Translations under genes and position numbers: made by a program | Shown here: positions 51,195-60,376 of the stretch, in pieces | How positions within the stretch are numbered: position 1 is the stretch's first letter | How the letters are laid out: each line of letters opens with the position of its first letter | Notes under the pieces: model-generated | The model's input: only the letters and a program-made list of their open reading frames with translations | Told to the model about the DNA's origin: nothing | Databases searched by the model: none | Assembly (NCBI GenBank): GCA_021730635.1 | Contig: JAJNNC010000001.1 | Location: 868,001 to 932,000, forward strand | DNA length: 64,000 nt | Source: Catalimonadaceae bacterium JC749 | GTDB taxonomy: Bacteria; Bacteroidota; Bacteroidia; Cytophagales; Cyclobacteriaceae | Direction of reading: 5' to 3'

Positions 51195-52403
51195 TCACCT
51201 CATTTTTCTCAGTTCTTTCAGATTTTCACGAGCCTTTTCGTGTATTCTGGTTTTTCGTTTCGCCTGTTTCCTTACTTCTTTAAAGTAGTTTTCAGCCCGA
51301 TCCAGCTCGTTTTTTGCTTGGGCGATTTCTCCTAAATTAAGTAAAGCGTACAGATAATAACCTGATTCAGTAGCATTTGTCTTGACAGAATAGTCTACTG
51401 CCAGCTGATAATATTTCTGAGCCTCATTCCACTGCCCTCTCATCTCATAAATCTGCCCTAAAAAAAAGCTGGCATAACGGCCACTGGTGGCTTCATAGCC
51501 TATCATGCCGCTATCTATCTTAGTAAGGATGCTGAGGGCCTCCTGTTCAGCCTCCTGCTGCTTGCCACGGCTATACAACTGTCTGGCATAATAACGATGG
51601 AAATAGGCATTATCAGGAAAAGTACGGTGCAAATATTCAGAGATACGATAGGCCTCACGCGGATCACTGTCTTCTTCCGTTAAAATTCGCATCAAAAAAT
51701 ATTGTGCTTCCGTTCGGGTATAAAAAGCATTGTTAGCTACCGTTTTGAGTTGTTGGATACCAAGCTCTTTGTTTCCATCCGGAAAAAACATCAAAACAGG
51801 TCGCAGAATCGGATAGTTTTCAGGAACCCACTCAGCATAATAATTATATAGGGCATCGCCCAACAGTAATTCAGGGCTAAAATCTTCTTTACCTTTACAA
51901 ATCTCCAGAAATTTAAGAGAGTTTTTACCAGCTACCGTCGCTTTTCCCCAGTCGTGCCTTTCAGAATACAATCTTCCCTGAAATGCATAGGCAGCTGCCA
52001 GAAAAAAAGCGGCTTCAGGATCTTCATTGTCTTTTTCGTACATCTGTTCTGCTTTGAAGACAGCGGTATCCATGTAGGCTAAAAACCGGGCATCATATTG
52101 CTGATTATCCACATTGGGCACAATCTTCCACCACTGGCTAAGTCCTAATAGAAAATACGGTAAAGGGTGCCAATTATACTTTTGTTTAATCCACCGAAAT
52201 TGCTGCTCTGCTTTGGCAAATTTAAAGTTATACATATCATTCACTGCCTGCGTAGCCTCTATCTGCACGTTCATATCGAGCAGCAGAGGTTTTTTATGAC
52301 TTGGCAACTCTGGCGCTTGTGCCTGCGCAAAACCTGCTGGAACCAAAGCAAAGTATAAAAGATAGAACAGGGATGTATGGATAAACAATTTCATCATATG
52401 CAT
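51195..52403 (-). CDS. Exported TPR repeat protein
   Basis: A 402-residue protein with a signal peptide (to about residue 27, PAGFAQAQ). The start could be any of Met1, Met3 or Met4 (MHMMKLF). The body is built of helical repeats: AVNDMYNFKFAKAEQQFRWI, then PEAAFFLAAAYAFQGRLY, YFHRYYARQLYSRGKQQEAE, FFLGQIYEMRGQWNEAQKYY, and YALLNLGEIAQAKNELDRAE. The last ones are canonical TPRs. Such periplasmic proteins act as scaffolds; no partner can be named. It is divergent from the DUF177 gene. Confidence 0.82.
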   Translation of the reverse strand: MHMMKLFIHTSLFYLLYFALVPAGFAQAQAPELPSHKKPLLLDMNVQIEATQAVNDMYNFKFAKAEQQFRWIKQKYNWHPLPYFLLGLSQWWKIVPNVDNQQYDARFLAYMDTAVFKAEQMYEKDNEDPEAAFFLAAAYAFQGRLYSERHDWGKATVAGKNSLKFLEICKGKEDFSPELLLGDALYNYYAEWVPENYPILRPVLMFFPDGNKELGIQQLKTVANNAFYTRTEAQYFLMRILTEEDSDPREAYRISEYLHRTFPDNAYFHRYYARQLYSRGKQQEAEQEALSILTKIDSGMIGYEATSGRYASFFLGQIYEMRGQWNEAQKYYQLAVDYSVKTNATESGYYLYALLNLGEIAQAKNELDRAENYFKEVRKQAKRKTRIHEKARENLKELRKMR

Positions 52404-52582
52404 TATACTCTACTTCCCTAACAACCAACACCTCTAAAATATTTCATGGGAAGAAGATACTTTTTACAAATATTGTCATAATTGTAATTTATTGCTCAAC
52501 GGTGTTGTTACTTACAAGTATTGTTAAGTAACGTTCTTCACCTTATTAGCAATATAATTTTTAAATATTAAAATTATATACT

Positions 52583-52590
52583 TAACTTTG
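52583..52590 (+). promoter_or_regulatory. Candidate -7 promoter element for the DUF177-rpmF-plsX-fabH operon
   Basis: TAACTTTG followed by C fits TAnnTTTG and is 26 nt before the GTG start at 52617. The expected upstream position has TTA instead of TTG. Confidence 0.5.
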
Positions 52591-52616
52591 CAGACTTAAA
52601 GAAAAAGGGGGTTAAA

Positions 52617-53153
52617 GTGACGAATTTATCGGAGTATGATATTGATATTTATAAACTTGCCAATAAGGTTTATGATTATCGATATTTCATAGATCAAAAT
52701 TTCTTTAAAAATTTTGACAACAGTTTAGTAACTCAGGGTAATCTCCAGGCAACAGTTGTGCTGGATAAACAGGAAAATTTAATAACTGTTGGTTTTCACA
52801 TCACCGGTACTGTAGAATTAGAATGCGATCGCAGTTTGGAAAAGTTTAACTATCCGCTCACGGTGAATGAAAAGTTGTTGTTTCAGTATGGTACTGAAGA
52901 ACAGGAACTGACAGAAGAAATTATTATTATCACCCGCAATACACAGCGGATCAATGTGGCCCAATTCATCTATGAATTTATAGGGCTGGCTATTCCTATG
53001 AAAAAGCTTCACCCGAAGTACAGGGAGGATGAAAATCCTTTTGTAGAGGGTGAAATTATTTATACTTCGGATCATGTACAGGATAAGGATCGTCAGGTAG
53101 ACGATGACTCTATAGATCCTCGTTGGAATATTTTAAAAAATCTAAAAAAATAA
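52617..53153 (+). CDS. DUF177 (YceD-like) large-subunit rRNA accumulation protein
   Basis: A 178-residue YceD-family protein. In E. coli and plants YceD homologues promote 23S rRNA accumulation, and the gene is nearly always just before rpmF, as here (21 nt). Visible features: the central GFHITGTVELECDRSLEKF block with the single conserved Cys-Asp pair, EEIIIITRNTQRINVAQFIYEFIGLAIPMKKLHP, split here as ITRNTQRINVAQFIYEF and LAIPMKKLHP, and the C-terminal DPRWNILKNLKK. The start is GTG, since no in-frame ATG lies near. Confidence 0.9.
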   Translation: MTNLSEYDIDIYKLANKVYDYRYFIDQNFFKNFDNSLVTQGNLQATVVLDKQENLITVGFHITGTVELECDRSLEKFNYPLTVNEKLLFQYGTEEQELTEEIIIITRNTQRINVAQFIYEFIGLAIPMKKLHPKYREDENPFVEGEIIYTSDHVQDKDRQVDDDSIDPRWNILKNLKK

Positions 53154-53174
53154 TACTTAATAAAATTAACAGCA

Positions 53175-53366
53175 ATGGCACATCCAAAAAGAAAGACGTC
53201 GAAATCCAGAAGAGACAAGAGAAGAACGCATTATCAGGCGACTCCAAAAAATATTGCCATTTGCCCTACCACTGGCGAGCCCCATGTATACCATAGAGCA
53301 CACTGGTATGAAGGTAAGCTTTACCATAAGGGCAAAGTAGTGATGGAAAAAGAGGAGATAGCTTAA
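53175..53366 (+). CDS. rpmF: 50S ribosomal protein L32
   Basis: A 63-residue ribosomal protein with the canonical start [18 protein letters not shown]. Only one Cys remains (ICPTTGEPH); the four-Cys zinc ribbon of other L32 proteins is absent, so this is a zinc-independent form, which I recall as usual in Cytophagales and Flavobacteriia. It is 21 nt after the DUF177 gene and 5 nt before plsX. Confidence 0.96.
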   Translation: MAHPKRKTSKSRRDKRRTHYQATPKNIAICPTTGEPHVYHRAHWYEGKLYHKGKVVMEKEEIA

Positions 53367-53371
53367 AATAT

Positions 53372-54313
53372 ATGAAGATTGCACTGGATGCAATGGGCGG
53401 CGACTTTGCTCCTGATGCCACTATCGAAGGAGTAAAGTTAGCTGTGGAGATACTTCGAGAAGGTGATCAGATTGTCCTGATTGGAGATAGGGCCATTATT
53501 GAAGAGCAGTTATCGCGGAAAGGAGTTAACTCTCCTGTTGTAGAAATCGTTCATGCCGATGAAGTAATCGGTATGGATGAACACCCCACCAAAGCCTTTA
53601 CCCAGAAGCCTAATTCAAGCATCGCCATAGGATTTCAACTGCTTCAACACGACAAAGTTCAGGCTTTTTGTAGTGCTGGGAATACGGGAGCCATGCATGT
53701 AGGAGCCATGTTTTCTGTAAAACCCTGCAAAGGCGTGCTTCGTCCGGCTATTGCCGGCTTCGCCCCACGAGAAAATGGCACCTTTGGGGTTATTCTGGAT
53801 TTTGGTGCTAACGCCGATGTCAAGCCGGAGATTCTAGAGCAATTCGGAGAGTTGGGATCACTCTACGCCCAACACGTTCTGGGTATCGAGAAACCCAAAG
53901 TTGCCATCATTAACATGGGCGAGGAAGAACAGAAGGGTACTGTCGTTGCCCAAAATGCCTATCAGCTGCTTAAAAAGAATACTAAAGTTAATTTTGTTGG
54001 CAACATAGAAGGCCGGGACATTTTCTCTGATAAATCAGACGTGATGATATGTAACGGCTATACTGGCAACATTATCCTAAAAATGGCGGAGTCTATTTAC
54101 GATCTCCTCCATAAAAGAAATATTTCTGACCCATTCTTTGATAACCTTAACTATGAGGCTGTCGGAGGAAGCCCTATCCTGGGTATCAATGGCAATGTCA
54201 TTATTGGACATGGCGTTTCCAGTGGATTAGCTATCAAAAATATGCTGCTTCTGGCCGATAAAATGGCAGAAACCAATGTACATCTGAAGATTCGTGATGC
54301 TTTCGGCCAATAG
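53372..54313 (+). CDS. plsX: Phosphate acyltransferase PlsX
   Basis: PlsX makes acyl-phosphate from acyl-ACP for phospholipid synthesis. The 313-residue protein starts [18 protein letters not shown] and contains [37 protein letters not shown] and [14 protein letters not shown], all conserved in PlsX. Length is in the normal 320-340 range. ATG start 5 nt after rpmF. It is followed after 33 nt by fabH. Confidence 0.96.
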   Translation: MKIALDAMGGDFAPDATIEGVKLAVEILREGDQIVLIGDRAIIEEQLSRKGVNSPVVEIVHADEVIGMDEHPTKAFTQKPNSSIAIGFQLLQHDKVQAFCSAGNTGAMHVGAMFSVKPCKGVLRPAIAGFAPRENGTFGVILDFGANADVKPEILEQFGELGSLYAQHVLGIEKPKVAIINMGEEEQKGTVVAQNAYQLLKKNTKVNFVGNIEGRDIFSDKSDVMICNGYTGNIILKMAESIYDLLHKRNISDPFFDNLNYEAVGGSPILGINGNVIIGHGVSSGLAIKNMLLLADKMAETNVHLKIRDAFGQ

Positions 54314-54346
54314 CGAAGACTATTGCCAAACAAAAAATACAATTCC

Positions 54347-55351
54347 ATGAGTGAAATTAGAGCTGTTATAACAGGTATAGGAGGTTATGTTCCTGATTAC
54401 GCCTTAACTAATAAGGAACTGGAGACAATGGTGGATACCAATGATGACTGGATCACTTCCCGTACTGGTATTAAAGAGCGCCGCATATTGAAAGGAAAAG
54501 ATCAGGGTACGTCTGTGATGGCTACCAAAGCCGTAGAAGAACTGCTCCGAAAAACCCGTACCTCTCCTGAACAGATTGACCTGATTATCTGCGCCACTAC
54601 TACTCCCGATATGATCTTCCCCGCAACGGCTAATCTAGTTGCTGATAATATTGGTGCCAAACATTCTTTCGGGTTTGATTTGCAGGCCGCCTGTTCTGGT
54701 TTTTTATACGGTCTGGTAACCGGCGCTCAGTTTATAGAGGCGGGTACCTATCGTAAGGTAGTAGTGATAGGCGCAGATAAAATGTCTTCTATCATAGATT
54801 ATCAAGACCGCACCACTTGCATTATTTTCGGAGACGGTGCAGGTGCCGTACTGCTGGAGCCTACCCAAGAACCTTATGGACTGAGGGATTCACACCTGAG
54901 GTCCGATGGTAGCGGTGCTCCTCATTTGCATTTAAAAGCAGGCGGTAGCCGCAGGCCCGCTACCGTTGAAACAGTAACAGCGCGTGAACATTTTGTTTAT
55001 CAGGAAGGAGCAGCGGTCTTTAAGTACGCGGTAAAACATATGGCTGATGTATCAGCTGATATTATGAAAAGAAATCAGCTTCATGCCGAGGATATCGACT
55101 GGCTGGTTCCTCATCAAGCCAATAAGAGAATTATTGATGCTACCGCCGAGCGAATGGGTATTGGCTATGATAAGGTAATGTATACCATCCATAAATATGG
55201 TAATACCACCAGTGGGACGATTCCTTTGTGTCTGTGGGATTATGAATCTAAGCTGAAAAAGGGAGACAACCTTATCATGGCAGCTTTTGGCGGAGGATTT
55301 ACATGGGGAGCTACTTATGTAATCTGGGGATACGATGGCAAAGCTTCTTAA
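54347..55351 (+). CDS. fabH: 3-oxoacyl-ACP synthase III
   Basis: FabH starts fatty-acid synthesis by condensing acetyl- or branched acyl-CoA with malonyl-ACP. I start it at ATG 54347 ([16 protein letters not shown]), giving 334 residues; the longer frame from TTG 54323 adds eight. The catalytic triad is Cys116 ([11 protein letters not shown]), His256 (VPHQANKRI) and Asn286 ([10 protein letters not shown]). The C-terminal [12 protein letters not shown] is typical. It lies 33 nt after plsX, the usual order. Confidence 0.96.
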   Translation: MSEIRAVITGIGGYVPDYALTNKELETMVDTNDDWITSRTGIKERRILKGKDQGTSVMATKAVEELLRKTRTSPEQIDLIICATTTPDMIFPATANLVADNIGAKHSFGFDLQAACSGFLYGLVTGAQFIEAGTYRKVVVIGADKMSSIIDYQDRTTCIIFGDGAGAVLLEPTQEPYGLRDSHLRSDGSGAPHLHLKAGGSRRPATVETVTAREHFVYQEGAAVFKYAVKHMADVSADIMKRNQLHAEDIDWLVPHQANKRIIDATAERMGIGYDKVMYTIHKYGNTTSGTIPLCLWDYESKLKKGDNLIMAAFGGGFTWGATYVIWGYDGKAS

Positions 55352-55474
55352 GAAAAAAAGCAACAAAACGATGATATTCTGCTTTTTAATATAGTTTTAC
55401 TATCTTAAAAATAAGTTTTAGACCAAATAGCTAAACATAATCAATACACTAGTAGCCAACTTCAGTTATTTATT

Positions 55475-55482
55475 TATCTTTG
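55475..55482 (+). promoter_or_regulatory. Candidate -7 promoter element for efp-accB-accC
   Basis: TATCTTTG followed by C at 55475-55482 fits TAnnTTTG and is 35 nt before the efp ATG. No TTG at the expected upstream spacing, so confidence is moderate. Confidence 0.5.
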
Positions 55483-55517
55483 CGAGACTGCACACAAATA
55501 CCAAAATAGGTTAATTT

Positions 55518-56081
55518 ATGGCAACGACGGCAGATTTCAGAAATGGCCTCAATATTGAATTTAACAACGACCTGTATACCATTGTAGAATTCCAGCACGT
55601 AAAACCCGGTAAAGGAGGTGCTTTTGTACGCACTAAGTTGAAGAGCTTAACCACTGGAAAGGTAATAGAAAATACATTTAACGCTGGGGTAAAAATAACC
55701 ACTGCCCGTATAGAAAGAAGGCCTCATCAATACTTATATAAAGATGATTTAGGCTATCACTTTATGGACAGTAATACCTTTGAACAGGTCCTGATCGAGG
55801 AAGATAAAATCAACGCTCCGGAATTTTTATTTGATGGGCAGGAAGTAGATGTCATTGTTCATGACGAAACAGAAACTATTTTGGGTTGCGAACTGCCTTC
55901 CTTTGTTGAGCTAACAGTAACCTATACGGAACCTGGCATAAAAGGGGATACGGCTACCAATGCAACCAAACCTGCTACATTGGAAACCGGCGCTACAGTA
56001 CAAGTCCCTCTCTTTATTGATCAGGATGAAAAAATCAGGGTTGATACACGAACTAAATCATATTACGAAAGAGTAAAGTAA
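55518..56081 (+). CDS. efp: Elongation factor P
   Basis: EF-P relieves ribosome stalling at proline stretches. The 187-residue product has the three EF-P domains: the KOW-like first domain with Lys32 at the loop tip ([14 protein letters not shown]), the OB-fold second domain, and the OB-fold third domain ending [12 protein letters not shown]. The loop sequence PGKGG differs slightly from the more usual PGKGP. No modification enzyme gene lies nearby. It is 5 nt before accB, so the two are likely co-transcribed. Confidence 0.96.
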   Translation: MATTADFRNGLNIEFNNDLYTIVEFQHVKPGKGGAFVRTKLKSLTTGKVIENTFNAGVKITTARIERRPHQYLYKDDLGYHFMDSNTFEQVLIEEDKINAPEFLFDGQEVDVIVHDETETILGCELPSFVELTVTYTEPGIKGDTATNATKPATLETGATVQVPLFIDQDEKIRVDTRTKSYYERVK

Positions 56082-56086
56082 CTACT

Positions 56087-56593
56087 ATGAAAGCCACCGA
56101 AATTCAGGAGCTTCTAGCCTTTATATCTAAATCTGGTCTTGATGAGGTCAATATTGAGACAAGTGAAATTAAGCTTAAAGTCAAAAAGCATACCTCTGCC
56201 AAAATAAAACAAAATTTCATTCAGCCTTCTGTGGCTGCAATGCCCGCTGACTCCACAGGATTAGTGGCTGCTAATTCTTATCACCCCTCCAGCCATGTAA
56301 GTAGTGACAAACCTGAAAGAAAAGAGGAGGGGACTGCTGAAGATAATGGTAAGCTGGTCACTATCAAATCCCCCATGATTGGCACTTTTTATCTGTCTCC
56401 TAATCCTGATGCACAACCTTTCGTGCAGGTGGGAGACAGAGTAAACATAGGCCAGACTGTGTGTATAGTGGAAGCGATGAAACTTTTTAATGAAATTGAA
56501 TCAGAACACGCTGGCACTGTCGTAAAAATATTGGTGGATGATGCTTCCCCAGTAGAATATGATCAACCTTTATTTCTTATTGATCCATCATAA
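56087..56593 (+). CDS. accB: Biotin carboxyl carrier protein of acetyl-CoA carboxylase
   Basis: AccB carries biotin between AccC and the carboxyltransferase in malonyl-CoA synthesis. The 168-residue protein has the N-terminal helical domain (TEIQELLAFISKSGLDEVNI), a Ser/Pro-rich flexible linker (about 45-90), and the C-terminal biotinyl domain with Lys132 in VEAMKLFNEIES. SPMIGTFYLSPNPD precedes it. It starts 5 nt after efp and precedes accC by 78 nt. Confidence 0.95.
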   Translation: MKATEIQELLAFISKSGLDEVNIETSEIKLKVKKHTSAKIKQNFIQPSVAAMPADSTGLVAANSYHPSSHVSSDKPERKEEGTAEDNGKLVTIKSPMIGTFYLSPNPDAQPFVQVGDRVNIGQTVCIVEAMKLFNEIESEHAGTVVKILVDDASPVEYDQPLFLIDPS

Positions 56594-56671
56594 CAGTAGG
56601 ATAAAAACATTATAAATCAAATCCTCACTGGTTATACCCTGTTGATTGTCCATCATTAATTTATTTCCATC

Positions 56672-58033
56672 TTGTTCAGAAAAATACTAATTGCCAATCG
56701 GGGAGAAATAGCACTAAGGGTTATTCGTACATGCAGGGAAATGGGTATCAGTACGGTAGCCGTATATTCTACAGCAGATAAAGATAGCCTGCATGTCCGT
56801 TTTGCTGATGAGGCGGTGTGCATTGGACCTCCAAGCAGCGGTGCCTCCTATTTAAATATTCCCAATATTATTGCCGCTGCTGAGATAACCAACGCGGATG
56901 CCATCCATCCGGGTTATGGTTTTCTTTCAGAAAACGCAGAGTTTTCGCGGATATGCGAAGAGTACAATATTAAATTTATAGGTCCTTCTCCCGACATGAT
57001 TCATCAGATGGGAGACAAAGCTACTGCGAAAGCTACCATGCAAAAGGCTGGCGTACCTACCATTCCTGGTTCTGAAGGGCTGCTGAAGAATGTGGAATCG
57101 GGTTTATCCATTGCCCAGGACATAGGTTATCCAATCATTTTGAAAGCGACAGCCGGTGGTGGCGGCCGTGGCATGCGCATTGTCAGGAGTGAACGTGATT
57201 TTAAGAAAGCCTGGGATGATGCCAGGCGTGAAGCTGGTGCTGCCTTTGGCAACGATGGTTTGTACCTGGAAAAATTTGTAGAAGAACCGCGCCACATAGA
57301 AATTCAGGTAGTAGGAGATCAGACCGGCCGTGCCTGTCATCTGTCTGAAAGAGACTGTTCTGTACAGAGAAGGCATCAAAAGCTGGTAGAAGAAACCCCT
57401 TCTCCTTTTCTGGATAAAAAACTGCGAGATAAAATGGGAGAAGCTGCCGTAGCGGGAGCAGAAGCCATCAAATATGAAGGAGCTGGTACTATTGAGTTCT
57501 TAGTGGATAAGCACAAGAACTTTTACTTTATGGAGATGAACACCCGTATACAGGTTGAACATCCTATTACGGAGGAAGTTACCAGCTTTGACCTGATCAA
57601 GGAGCAAATCAAAGTAGCCGCAGGAGTTACCATTTCAGGTAAAAACTATTATCCTAGCATGCATGCTATTGAATGCCGTATCAACGCCGAAGATCCAGCT
57701 CATGGATTTCGACCCTCTCCCGGCAAAATTACGAACCTACACCTGCCTGGTGGACATGGCGTACGAGTAGACAGCCATGTGTATGCAGGCTATACGATTC
57801 CTCCCAACTACGATTCTATGATTGCCAAACTGATTGTCAGTGGGCAAACCCGGGAAGAGGCTGTTACTCGCATGAAGAGGGCTTTGCAGGAATTTATTAT
57901 TGAAGGGATCAAAACTACGATTCCGTTTCATATCAAACTGATGGACGACAAAAATTTTAAGGCGGGTAATTTTACCACTGCCTTTATGGATACCTTTGAC
58001 TTATCTGATATTGAGGAATACGCTCAAATGTAA
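56672..58033 (+). CDS. accC: Biotin carboxylase subunit of acetyl-CoA carboxylase
   Basis: AccC carboxylates biotin on AccB with ATP and bicarbonate. The 453-residue ATP-grasp enzyme begins [19 protein letters not shown] and contains [15 protein letters not shown] (glycine-rich ATP loop), [28 protein letters not shown] and [17 protein letters not shown]. The only possible start at the family's normal N terminus is TTG at 56672; an in-frame TAA lies 13 nt upstream with no ATG or GTG in between. The end overlaps the convergent exonuclease gene by 10 nt. Confidence 0.96.
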   Translation: MFRKILIANRGEIALRVIRTCREMGISTVAVYSTADKDSLHVRFADEAVCIGPPSSGASYLNIPNIIAAAEITNADAIHPGYGFLSENAEFSRICEEYNIKFIGPSPDMIHQMGDKATAKATMQKAGVPTIPGSEGLLKNVESGLSIAQDIGYPIILKATAGGGGRGMRIVRSERDFKKAWDDARREAGAAFGNDGLYLEKFVEEPRHIEIQVVGDQTGRACHLSERDCSVQRRHQKLVEETPSPFLDKKLRDKMGEAAVAGAEAIKYEGAGTIEFLVDKHKNFYFMEMNTRIQVEHPITEEVTSFDLIKEQIKVAAGVTISGKNYYPSMHAIECRINAEDPAHGFRPSPGKITNLHLPGGHGVRVDSHVYAGYTIPPNYDSMIAKLIVSGQTREEAVTRMKRALQEFIIEGIKTTIPFHIKLMDDKNFKAGNFTTAFMDTFDLSDIEEYAQM

Positions 58034-58620
58034 CCCAAATTGTCTAGATGATTATAGATCTCTAGACAAACCCAGGCATCTGTAGCAGCATAGCGAATTT
58101 GTTTCTCCGTCAACTGAGGATTTTCCCAATTGGAAGTCTGCTGCGCTTTAGAGACTCGAAACTGTAAAAATATGGCCGTCAGATTGCGTACTCCCGCATG
58201 CTGAATCCCCATTGTATTGGCAATGGTATTTAACTCTATAATATTGTCGGATGCAAAAGGCAAATGATATTTGGCGGCTAACTTCTTCAGGTTCTTAAGA
58301 TCATCCCGGATGCTGATCCCTACTTTCTTGACACTGGAGCAATTAAAAAAATCACAGAGTTCCTGGGTAAAACCTGTGTAGTTCAGACGGATCAGAAAAA
58401 CCTTATCAGGAATGGCTAACTGTAGCAAAGATATGTAGTACCAAACTCCTTTTCGAAAAGAAGGTTTTGTTTCAGTATCAAAGCCCACGATCATTTGCTG
58501 TTTAACTTCATCCATTACCTCCTTAAGTTGGTCCTGGGTGGTCACTACCACAATTTTCCCTTCATACTTGTGTAAGGGTAATAGATTGACTTCTTCTTTA
58601 GTAATTTGCTGAGGAAACAC
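58024..58620 (-). CDS. 3'-5' exonuclease domain protein (RNase D / WRN-exo type)
   Basis: A 198-residue single-domain DEDDy exonuclease. Motif [13 protein letters not shown] (Asp, Glu). Motif [18 protein letters not shown] (Asp). Motif [18 protein letters not shown] with the Tyr/Asp pattern YAATDA. No HRDC domain is present, so it is closer to the stand-alone WRN-like exonucleases than to RNase D. DNA or RNA specificity is unknown. The start is GTG at 58620, 23 nt after the NhaC stop, so the two genes are probably co-transcribed. Confidence 0.9.
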   Translation of the reverse strand: MFPQQITKEEVNLLPLHKYEGKIVVVTTQDQLKEVMDEVKQQMIVGFDTETKPSFRKGVWYYISLLQLAIPDKVFLIRLNYTGFTQELCDFFNCSSVKKVGISIRDDLKNLKKLAAKYHLPFASDNIIELNTIANTMGIQHAGVRNLTAIFLQFRVSKAQQTSNWENPQLTEKQIRYAATDAWVCLEIYNHLDNLGYI

Positions 58621-58643
58621 GATAATTGAATAAGTATTATTAT

Positions 58644-60140
58644 TTATGCATTTTTCTCCACTATATAGGTTTCCGGTACCTTATCTTCTGTTTCTCCATC
58701 CTCAAAACGTGCAAGCTTGATACCCAGATATCCAAATAATACAGTCATCAGTGGGCTAATAAGACAGAAAAAACAATAAGGAGCATAGGTCAGCGTGGCT
58801 ACGCCTAACACTGATGCCTGAGTAGCCCCACAGGTATTCCAGGGAACTAGCACGGAAGTTACCGTACCGGAATCTTCCAGGGTTCTGCTTAAATTTTCAG
58901 GCTTTAATCCCCTTTCTCTATAGGTTTCAGCATACATGCGTCCGGGAACCACAATTGCCAGATACTGATCTGAAGCTGTAATGTTAAAAAATATGGAAGT
59001 GCCTGCCGTGGAGGCAATTAAAGATCCCTCTGATCTGGCTAGTTTCACCACAGATTGCGTAATGCGCTGTAGCATACCACTAGACTCCATCACACCTCCG
59101 AATACCATAGCACAAATGATAAGCCATATGGTATTAAGCATACCTGCCATCCCTCCGGTGGAGAGCAATTCGTTGACCATTTCATTTTCAGTAGATATCT
59201 GAATTTCTGTATAGATAGCCTTCATCACAGCAATGTAAGCTCCTGTGATGCCAGTTTGCCCATCGGCAACTGCTGGTAAAACCTGGGGTTGGAAAATGAT
59301 GGCGAATAAACCGCCTAACATGGTACCTGCCAAAAGCGCAGGGATAGCAGGCACTTTCCGGATAATCATGCCAATCACAATCACTGGCACAATGAAGAGC
59401 CATCCGTTAATGTTAAAGGCACGGTCTAGCGCTATCAGAACCTCCTGAATTCCAGTACCAGAGGCTGTGGGATTTCCTGTAAAGCCTATAATTAAGAAAA
59501 TAATGAGCGTAAGTGAGACGGAAGGCACTGTAGTAAGCGTCATGTAACGGATATGGGTGAACAGGTCGGTGCCTGCCATGGCCGGTGCCAGATTGGTAGT
59601 ATCTGATAAAGGCGACATCTTATCACCGAAATATGCTCCTGAGATAATAGCTCCTCCAATGACTCCCTCCGAAAGCCCCAAAGCCTTGCCAATCCCTAAC
59701 AAAGCAATGCCTACCGTGGCAACGGTTGACCAGCTGCTTCCGGTGGCTAGCGAAACAATGGCACAAACTACACAGGCAGCAAAGAGAAAAATAGTAGGAT
59801 TTAACACCTGTAATCCATAATAAATCATAGCAGGCACAATCCCACTCAACAACCAGGTGCCTGCCAGCGATCCAATAAGTAGTAAAATTAAAATGGCTGA
59901 CATAGCCGCACTAATGCTTCTCACAATTCCGTCTTGCAATTCCTCCCAACGGATACCGGTTCGCATAGCAACCAGAGCAGCTACTGTGGCCGAAAGTATC
60001 AGGATAATTTGATTGGAACCATCGATCGCCTCTTCCTTGAATACATAGGCTACATTAAAAGAAAGCATTGCAATTAAAAACAAGACTGGAATCAGAGCTT
60101 CTCCAAAAGTAGGTGCACGTCTTGCAGAATTATGCTTCAT
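58644..60140 (-). CDS. NhaC family Na+/H+ antiporter
   Basis: A 498-residue inner-membrane antiporter with about 11-12 hydrophobic segments. Family motifs are TGSSWSTVATVGIALLGIG and AYFGDKMSPLSDTTNLAPAM, the ion-binding region of NhaC proteins, and the second-half VTSVLVPWNTCGATQASVLG. It probably exchanges Na+ for H+, or an organic-acid pair as in malate-lactate antiporters of the family; Na+/H+ is more likely in a marine-type bacterium. ATG start. Confidence 0.92.
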   Translation of the reverse strand: MKHNSARRAPTFGEALIPVLFLIAMLSFNVAYVFKEEAIDGSNQIILILSATVAALVAMRTGIRWEELQDGIVRSISAAMSAILILLLIGSLAGTWLLSGIVPAMIYYGLQVLNPTIFLFAACVVCAIVSLATGSSWSTVATVGIALLGIGKALGLSEGVIGGAIISGAYFGDKMSPLSDTTNLAPAMAGTDLFTHIRYMTLTTVPSVSLTLIIFLIIGFTGNPTASGTGIQEVLIALDRAFNINGWLFIVPVIVIGMIIRKVPAIPALLAGTMLGGLFAIIFQPQVLPAVADGQTGITGAYIAVMKAIYTEIQISTENEMVNELLSTGGMAGMLNTIWLIICAMVFGGVMESSGMLQRITQSVVKLARSEGSLIASTAGTSIFFNITASDQYLAIVVPGRMYAETYRERGLKPENLSRTLEDSGTVTSVLVPWNTCGATQASVLGVATLTYAPYCFFCLISPLMTVLFGYLGIKLARFEDGETEDKVPETYIVEKNA

Positions 60141-60151
60141 AAATAATAATC

Positions 60152-60159
60152 CAAATTTA
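60152..60159 (-). promoter_or_regulatory. Candidate -7 promoter element for nhaC
   Basis: On the minus strand this reads TAAATTTG, an exact TAnnTTTG match 11 nt before the ATG at 60140, giving a very short leader. No TTG is found at the expected distance upstream. Confidence 0.4.
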
Positions 60160-60376
60160 CTTTCTGAATGAAACAGAAAAAGTGAAGATAATAAAAATTT
60201 TGAAAGAGCACTCGGCTTTGCGCCAATAGAACACCTAAATTAGATAGTAAAGTTTTTAATAAGCCAAAAGCACTGATTTTTGATATTTTGTATGGAATAT
60301 TTTCTTTTTACCCCCCTCTTTATCTTTTGAGGCACTTTCACTATCATAAAACCTGCGGATTCTGTAAATTGCATGG

